64,000 nt of DNA from NCBI GenBank assembly GCA_902785785.1, contig CADAAA010000002.1, positions 62,001 through 126,000 on the forward strand, read 5' to 3'. Below, piece by piece: positions 60,660-64,000 of the stretch (position 1 is its first letter; each line of letters starts with the position of its first letter). This stretch comes from an uncultured Bacteroidia bacterium. GTDB taxonomy: Bacteria > Bacteroidota > Bacteroidia > Bacteroidales > UBA932. Under the pieces are notes generated by a model. That model made no database searches and was not told the origin of the DNA. It was given only the letters and a program-made list of their open reading frames with translations. Position numbers and translations under genes: made by a program.

Positions 60660-61964
60660 TTATTCCGGGAAGGATTCTTCCTGGACGTAGAACAGATTCC
60701 TGAGAGGAAGCAGGGCCGAGCACGCGGCCCTGCTTTTTTCGAACATTTCCGTGGTGAACCGGGCGAGACCGGCCCCGCGCCATGTACTGGTATTGGTCAC
60801 CAGGACCCAGCATTCCCCGTCGGGGAAATACTTGATGAGCGCGCTGGTGCCCGAGAAAGTCCCTGTACGGGTCCATTCTCCGGTAGGCTTGGTGTCGTTC
60901 CAGCCGAGGGAGAAGGTATCCGGGTCGAACCATTCGGTCATGCGGCGGACACTCTCCACGCTTATGATGTCCGGGACCTCCGGACGGCCGTCGATAGAGG
61001 CCACGAAGCGGCAGAGCTCCGCTGTGGACGCCGCCCAGGCCCCCGCCCCTGAAAGGGTGGGGATGTCGTTGCCGCCGTAACAGCGCACCACCTTGCGCCC
61101 GCTGTTGTTGAACTCGTCCACCGGACTGTCGTCCGGCTGGACATAATACCTGACCTCGTTCGGATACTTGTCCTGGTAATAATTGCCTGCGATGTGGAAA
61201 TCCACGCAGCCGGCAGGCTTGAGGATATTCTCCTGCATCCAGCTTTCATAGTCCGTACCCGTCAGTTTCTCGATGATCATCGACAGTAGCAGGAATCCGA
61301 AATTGGAGTACTCCTGGGTTTCTCCCGGCACGAAAGCAAGCGGCCTTCTGAGTTGCACCTTGACCAGCGTATTCTGGTCCGGGGGAGTACTCAGACGGTT
61401 CTGCAGCATTATCGTGCGGGTGCTGAACATGGGGTCACCGCCCCTGGTGGAGAATCCTCCCTTGTGGCGGAGGAGATGTTCGACGGTGATATCGTAATAC
61501 AGGCTGTCCCTGATGAGTGCAGTCCAGAGGGAGTCGCAAAGGATGCCGTCCGGGCCGAACACGCGGTCGTCCAGGGACAGGCGTCCCTGCTCCTCCAGCT
61601 TCATGATGCCGGTGGCTGTCAGGAGTTTGGAAACGGACGCCAGGCGCAGGATATGCCCGGGCGTCATCACTTCGTTCTTCTCCTTGTCTGCCCATCCGTA
61701 TCCCTTTGAGAACATCAGGGAATCATTGCGCATGACCGAGAGCGATATGCCCTGGATACGCCAGTATTTCATGAACTCCTGCACTTCCTTGTCTATGCCG
61801 CGCAGCGAGTCGCTGTCGGACATGGCGTTGGTGAGGGTTTCGTTCAGGATGGCGTTGACGGGCGGCGGAGCCGGTTTGGGCCGGTGTGCGGCCACCAGCA
61901 CCGTCACCGCCGCGACCAGCGCCGCAGCTATTGCAATGGGAGCATATTTCCTCCGGAAAATCAT
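60660..61964 (-). CDS. Serine hydrolase of the class C beta-lactamase / DD-peptidase fold
   Basis: 434 residues from the ATG at 61964, which gives an ATGA overlap with the upstream gene; an ATG at 61979 is the alternative. An N-terminal membrane anchor or signal (IAIAAALVAAVTVLVAAH) precedes the domain. The SxxK motif is ASVSKLL, the YxN motif YSNFG, and a possible third motif is TGTFSGT. Substrates in this family range from peptidoglycan stem peptides to esters and beta-lactams, so function stays open. It is co-transcribed after the MATE and kinase-like genes. Confidence 0.88.
   Translation of the reverse strand: MIFRRKYAPIAIAAALVAAVTVLVAAHRPKPAPPPVNAILNETLTNAMSDSDSLRGIDKEVQEFMKYWRIQGISLSVMRNDSLMFSKGYGWADKEKNEVMTPGHILRLASVSKLLTATGIMKLEEQGRLSLDDRVFGPDGILCDSLWTALIRDSLYYDITVEHLLRHKGGFSTRGGDPMFSTRTIMLQNRLSTPPDQNTLVKVQLRRPLAFVPGETQEYSNFGFLLLSMIIEKLTGTDYESWMQENILKPAGCVDFHIAGNYYQDKYPNEVRYYVQPDDSPVDEFNNSGRKVVRCYGGNDIPTLSGAGAWAASTAELCRFVASIDGRPEVPDIISVESVRRMTEWFDPDTFSLGWNDTKPTGEWTRTGTFSGTSALIKYFPDGECWVLVTNTSTWRGAGLARFTTEMFEKSRAACSALLPLRNLFYVQEESFPE
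60708..60739 (+). terminator. ackA terminator embedded in the convergent hydrolase gene
   Basis: AAGCAGGGCCG (60708-60718) pairs perfectly with CGGCCCTGCTT (60725-60735), loop of 6, followed by T to position 60739. It lies about 50 bases after the ackA stop, within the last codons of the minus-strand hydrolase gene (coding for the KSRAACSALL region). Confidence 0.85.
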
Positions 61965-62572
61965 TTGATCAATCCGCATTTGCGGCCGAAGTCCACGATG
62001 AAGTCGGCAGTACCCTCGATACCGAGGATGGAGGAATCGATGCAGAGGTCATAATTGGAAGCGACGCCCCAGTTGCCGAAAGTCAGATAGTTGTAGTATG
62101 CCTCGCGGTCGCGGTCGCGCTTGGCTATCATGCTCTCTGCCTCTTCGAGGCTGATGCCCTCGCGCTCCGCGACGTCCTTCTTGCGGATCTCCAGCGGAGC
62201 CGTGATGAACACGTCGAGGCATTCCATCTCCCTCAGGACATAGTCCGACGCCCTGCCGACGAAAATTGCCGGACCCTGCTGCGCGAGCTCGAGGATGACG
62301 TCGCTCTGGATCTTGAAAAGCCTGTTGTCGTTCAGGAAACTGTCCGCGCTGCCATATCTGTTGATGGAGCCGAAGAGGTTCGAGAGGGTGAAGTTGCTCT
62401 TGTGCTCGTCGCGCATCTCGAACAGGTCCTTGCTGAATCCGCTCTTCTGCGCGGCCTCCACGAGGAGCTCGTTGTCATAGACCGGAATGCCGAGCCGTAC
62501 GCCAAGCGCCGCGGCGATCCTGCGCCCGCCGCTGCCGAACTGTCTGCCGATGTTGATGATGGTGTCGTTCAT
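61961..62572 (-). CDS. Cytidylate-kinase-like family protein
   Basis: 203 residues. The P-loop is INIGRQFGSGGRRIA, and the protein fits the cytidylate_kin2 family (GRASDYVLR, a lid-like REGISLEEAESMI and ITAPLEIR), which is distinct from true Cmk. The phosphate acceptor is unknown. It starts 3 bases after the MATE gene and overlaps the hydrolase gene by four bases, so the three are one operon. Confidence 0.88.
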   Translation of the reverse strand: MNDTIINIGRQFGSGGRRIAAALGVRLGIPVYDNELLVEAAQKSGFSKDLFEMRDEHKSNFTLSNLFGSINRYGSADSFLNDNRLFKIQSDVILELAQQGPAIFVGRASDYVLREMECLDVFITAPLEIRKKDVAEREGISLEEAESMIAKRDRDREAYYNYLTFGNWGVASNYDLCIDSSILGIEGTADFIVDFGRKCGLIK

Positions 62573-62575
62573 ACT

Positions 62576-63973
62576 CTATGAGATCGTGCTGCCGAGGGTC
62601 GACGGGTCATCCCCGTCGTTCAGCTTGTTGAACTTCCTGAATATATCGATAATCAATATCGCCGAGATGAGGATGTTGAGGGCGTCGGAAATCGGGAAGC
62701 TCATCCAGACTCCCTTCTCTTCGAACCATATCGGCAATGTATATACCAGCGGCAGCAGGAAGATCAGCTGCCTGGTCAGGGACAGGAATATGGATTTCCT
62801 GACCATTCCGAGGCACTGGAAGAAATTGCCGGACACCATTCCGAAGCCCACCAGAGCGAACGCGACGTTCATCACCCTCAGGCCGTGAGCCGAGAATCGT
62901 ATCAGTTCGGGGTCGTTGGTGAACAGGCTCACGGCCTGCTCGGGTATGAGCTCCGACACCAGGAAACAGACCGTGGTGACCAGCACTTCCCACTTGGCGG
63001 TGAGAATGAATATCTCCTTGACACGCGAATACTGCCTAGCCCCGTAGTTGTATCCCGCGATCGGCTGGAGGCCCTGGTTGAAGCCCATACAGATCATCGC
63101 GAATAGCATCGTGATGCGGTTCACTATGCCGTAGGCGCCGATCGCGAGGTCGCCGCCGTACTTGCGCAGCTGCTGGTTGATGAACAGCGCCACGAGGCAG
63201 GACGCGCTGTTCATAAGGAAAGGCCCGATGCCTATGGCCAGCGATTGCTTGGCGATGCGCCAGTCGAGCTGGAAAAGCGGCCTCGGGAAATGGAGGAAGT
63301 TGTCTTTCCTCGAAAGGTAGCGCATCGAATAGCTCAGGGCCATAGTCTGGCACAGGACGGTGGCGAGCGCCGCTCCCTGAATGCCGAGGTCCAGGACGAA
63401 GATGAAGATCGGGTCGAGGATGGCATTGGACACCACTGTGAAGAGGGTGAGGTTCATAGCCAGCTTCGGATTGCCGGCCGAGCGTATGATGCCGTTGAAA
63501 CCGAAATACAGATGCGTTATGACGTTGCCCAGCAGGATGATGGTCATATACTTCCGGGCGAACGGTATGGTGTTGTCGCTGGCTCCGAAGAAGTAAAGGA
63601 TGGGATCCAGGAACAGAAGCGTCACTGCCGTGAAAAGGATGCTGATGACGACATTGAGGGTAAGGACGTTGGACAGCACCTTGGCTGCCGTCGAATAGTT
63701 CTTCTGTCCGAGAAGGACGGAGATGAGCGTCATCGCGCCGACGCCCACCAGGGTGCCGAGGGCGGCGGAAAGGTTCATCAGCGGGAAGGTGACGGCGAGG
63801 CCGGAAATGGCGTACGACCCGACATCCTTGATATGGCCGATGTAGATGCTGTCGACCATATTGTAAAGCGAAGCCGCGGTCTGGGCGATGATGCCCGGGA
63901 CCGCGTACATCTTCAGAAGCTTTCCAATCTTCTCAGTTCCAAGCTCGGTGGGAGCTGCACCTGCCAACGCCAT
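62576..63973 (-). CDS. MATE-family multidrug/Na+ antiporter
   Basis: 465 residues with about twelve membrane helices arranged as two six-helix halves. Family features include AVPGIIAQTAASLYNMVDSI and the GVGAMTLISVLLGQ region in the first half and QGLQPIAGYNYGA in the second. It exports cationic compounds or drugs in exchange for Na+ or H+ across the inner membrane. It is the first visible gene of an operon with the kinase-like protein and the serine hydrolase; its promoter would lie at or beyond the window edge (63974-64000 holds no recognisable box). Confidence 0.92.
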   Translation of the reverse strand: MALAGAAPTELGTEKIGKLLKMYAVPGIIAQTAASLYNMVDSIYIGHIKDVGSYAISGLAVTFPLMNLSAALGTLVGVGAMTLISVLLGQKNYSTAAKVLSNVLTLNVVISILFTAVTLLFLDPILYFFGASDNTIPFARKYMTIILLGNVITHLYFGFNGIIRSAGNPKLAMNLTLFTVVSNAILDPIFIFVLDLGIQGAALATVLCQTMALSYSMRYLSRKDNFLHFPRPLFQLDWRIAKQSLAIGIGPFLMNSASCLVALFINQQLRKYGGDLAIGAYGIVNRITMLFAMICMGFNQGLQPIAGYNYGARQYSRVKEIFILTAKWEVLVTTVCFLVSELIPEQAVSLFTNDPELIRFSAHGLRVMNVAFALVGFGMVSGNFFQCLGMVRKSIFLSLTRQLIFLLPLVYTLPIWFEEKGVWMSFPISDALNILISAILIIDIFRKFNKLNDGDDPSTLGSTIS

Positions 63974-64000
63974 CGTTACTTCTTTTCTGTGCCTAACATT

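Overview
The window comes from a Bacteroidota chromosome, most likely order Bacteroidales, and looks GC-rich for that group by eye. The evidence is three SusC/SusD nutrient-uptake pairs, a FecA-type TonB receptor with a DUF4249 lipoprotein, DUF3823, DUF4290, DUF5106 and FISUMP proteins, and almost no Shine-Dalgarno sequences. At least a dozen promoters fit the Bacteroidota pattern TTG(19-20 nt)TAnnTTTG. Genus cannot be fixed from the sequence alone. No rRNA, tRNA, CRISPR array, insertion sequence or prophage gene was found.

Layout. 1-9760 is mostly housekeeping: the end of an outer-membrane barrel protein with Gly/Met-rich loops, a Tat-exported aldo/keto reductase, lnt, a PASTA protein with an RluD-type pseudouridine synthase, RNase G, a 29-residue basic protein and HU. 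10002-15020 is an overlapping lon-ung-coaD-DUF5106 operon. 15020-19427 holds a small ribbon-helix-helix-like gene with a palindromic promoter, a zinc metallopeptidase, a stand-alone alanine racemase, a DJ-1 protein, mannose-6-phosphate isomerase and an S4 RNA-binding protein. 19429-24140 (minus) is an operon of TonB receptor, DUF4249 lipoprotein and GH29 alpha-L-fucosidase. A 720-base mostly non-coding stretch and a reverse rubrerythrin follow.

25561-47713 is the nutrient-uptake region. susC2-susD2-DUF3823 and susC1-susD1 are on the minus strand and susC3-susD3 on the plus strand. The susC1/D1 and susC3/D3 pairs are close paralogues pointing away from each other, with an AddAB-like helicase-nuclease operon between them. 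A probable small RNA lies between susC1 and addA. It has a promoter, a 5' hairpin and a 3' terminator-like hairpin, and it carries 12-nt and 10-nt perfect complements to the susC3 leader just before the susC3 start codon. Inverted repeats also surround the susC2 and susC3 promoters.

47786-52643 (minus) is DUF4290-ftsK-lolA-DUF362. 52792-56045 is a tight four-gene operon of HPr-kinase-like kinase, S26-like peptidase, PqqD protein and ABC exporter. It resembles a peptide maturation and export system whose precursor is not visible. 56046-63973 holds a FISUMP lipoprotein, apbE, a ComEC channel-domain protein, ackA, a beta-lactamase-fold hydrolase, a cytidylate-kinase-like protein and a MATE transporter.

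The two observations most worth following are the small RNA with its susC3 match (36610-36784 and 43022-43049) and the kinase/peptidase/PqqD/ABC cluster. The genome is compact at convergent gene pairs: two terminators lie inside or across coding ends (7689-7721, 60708-60739).
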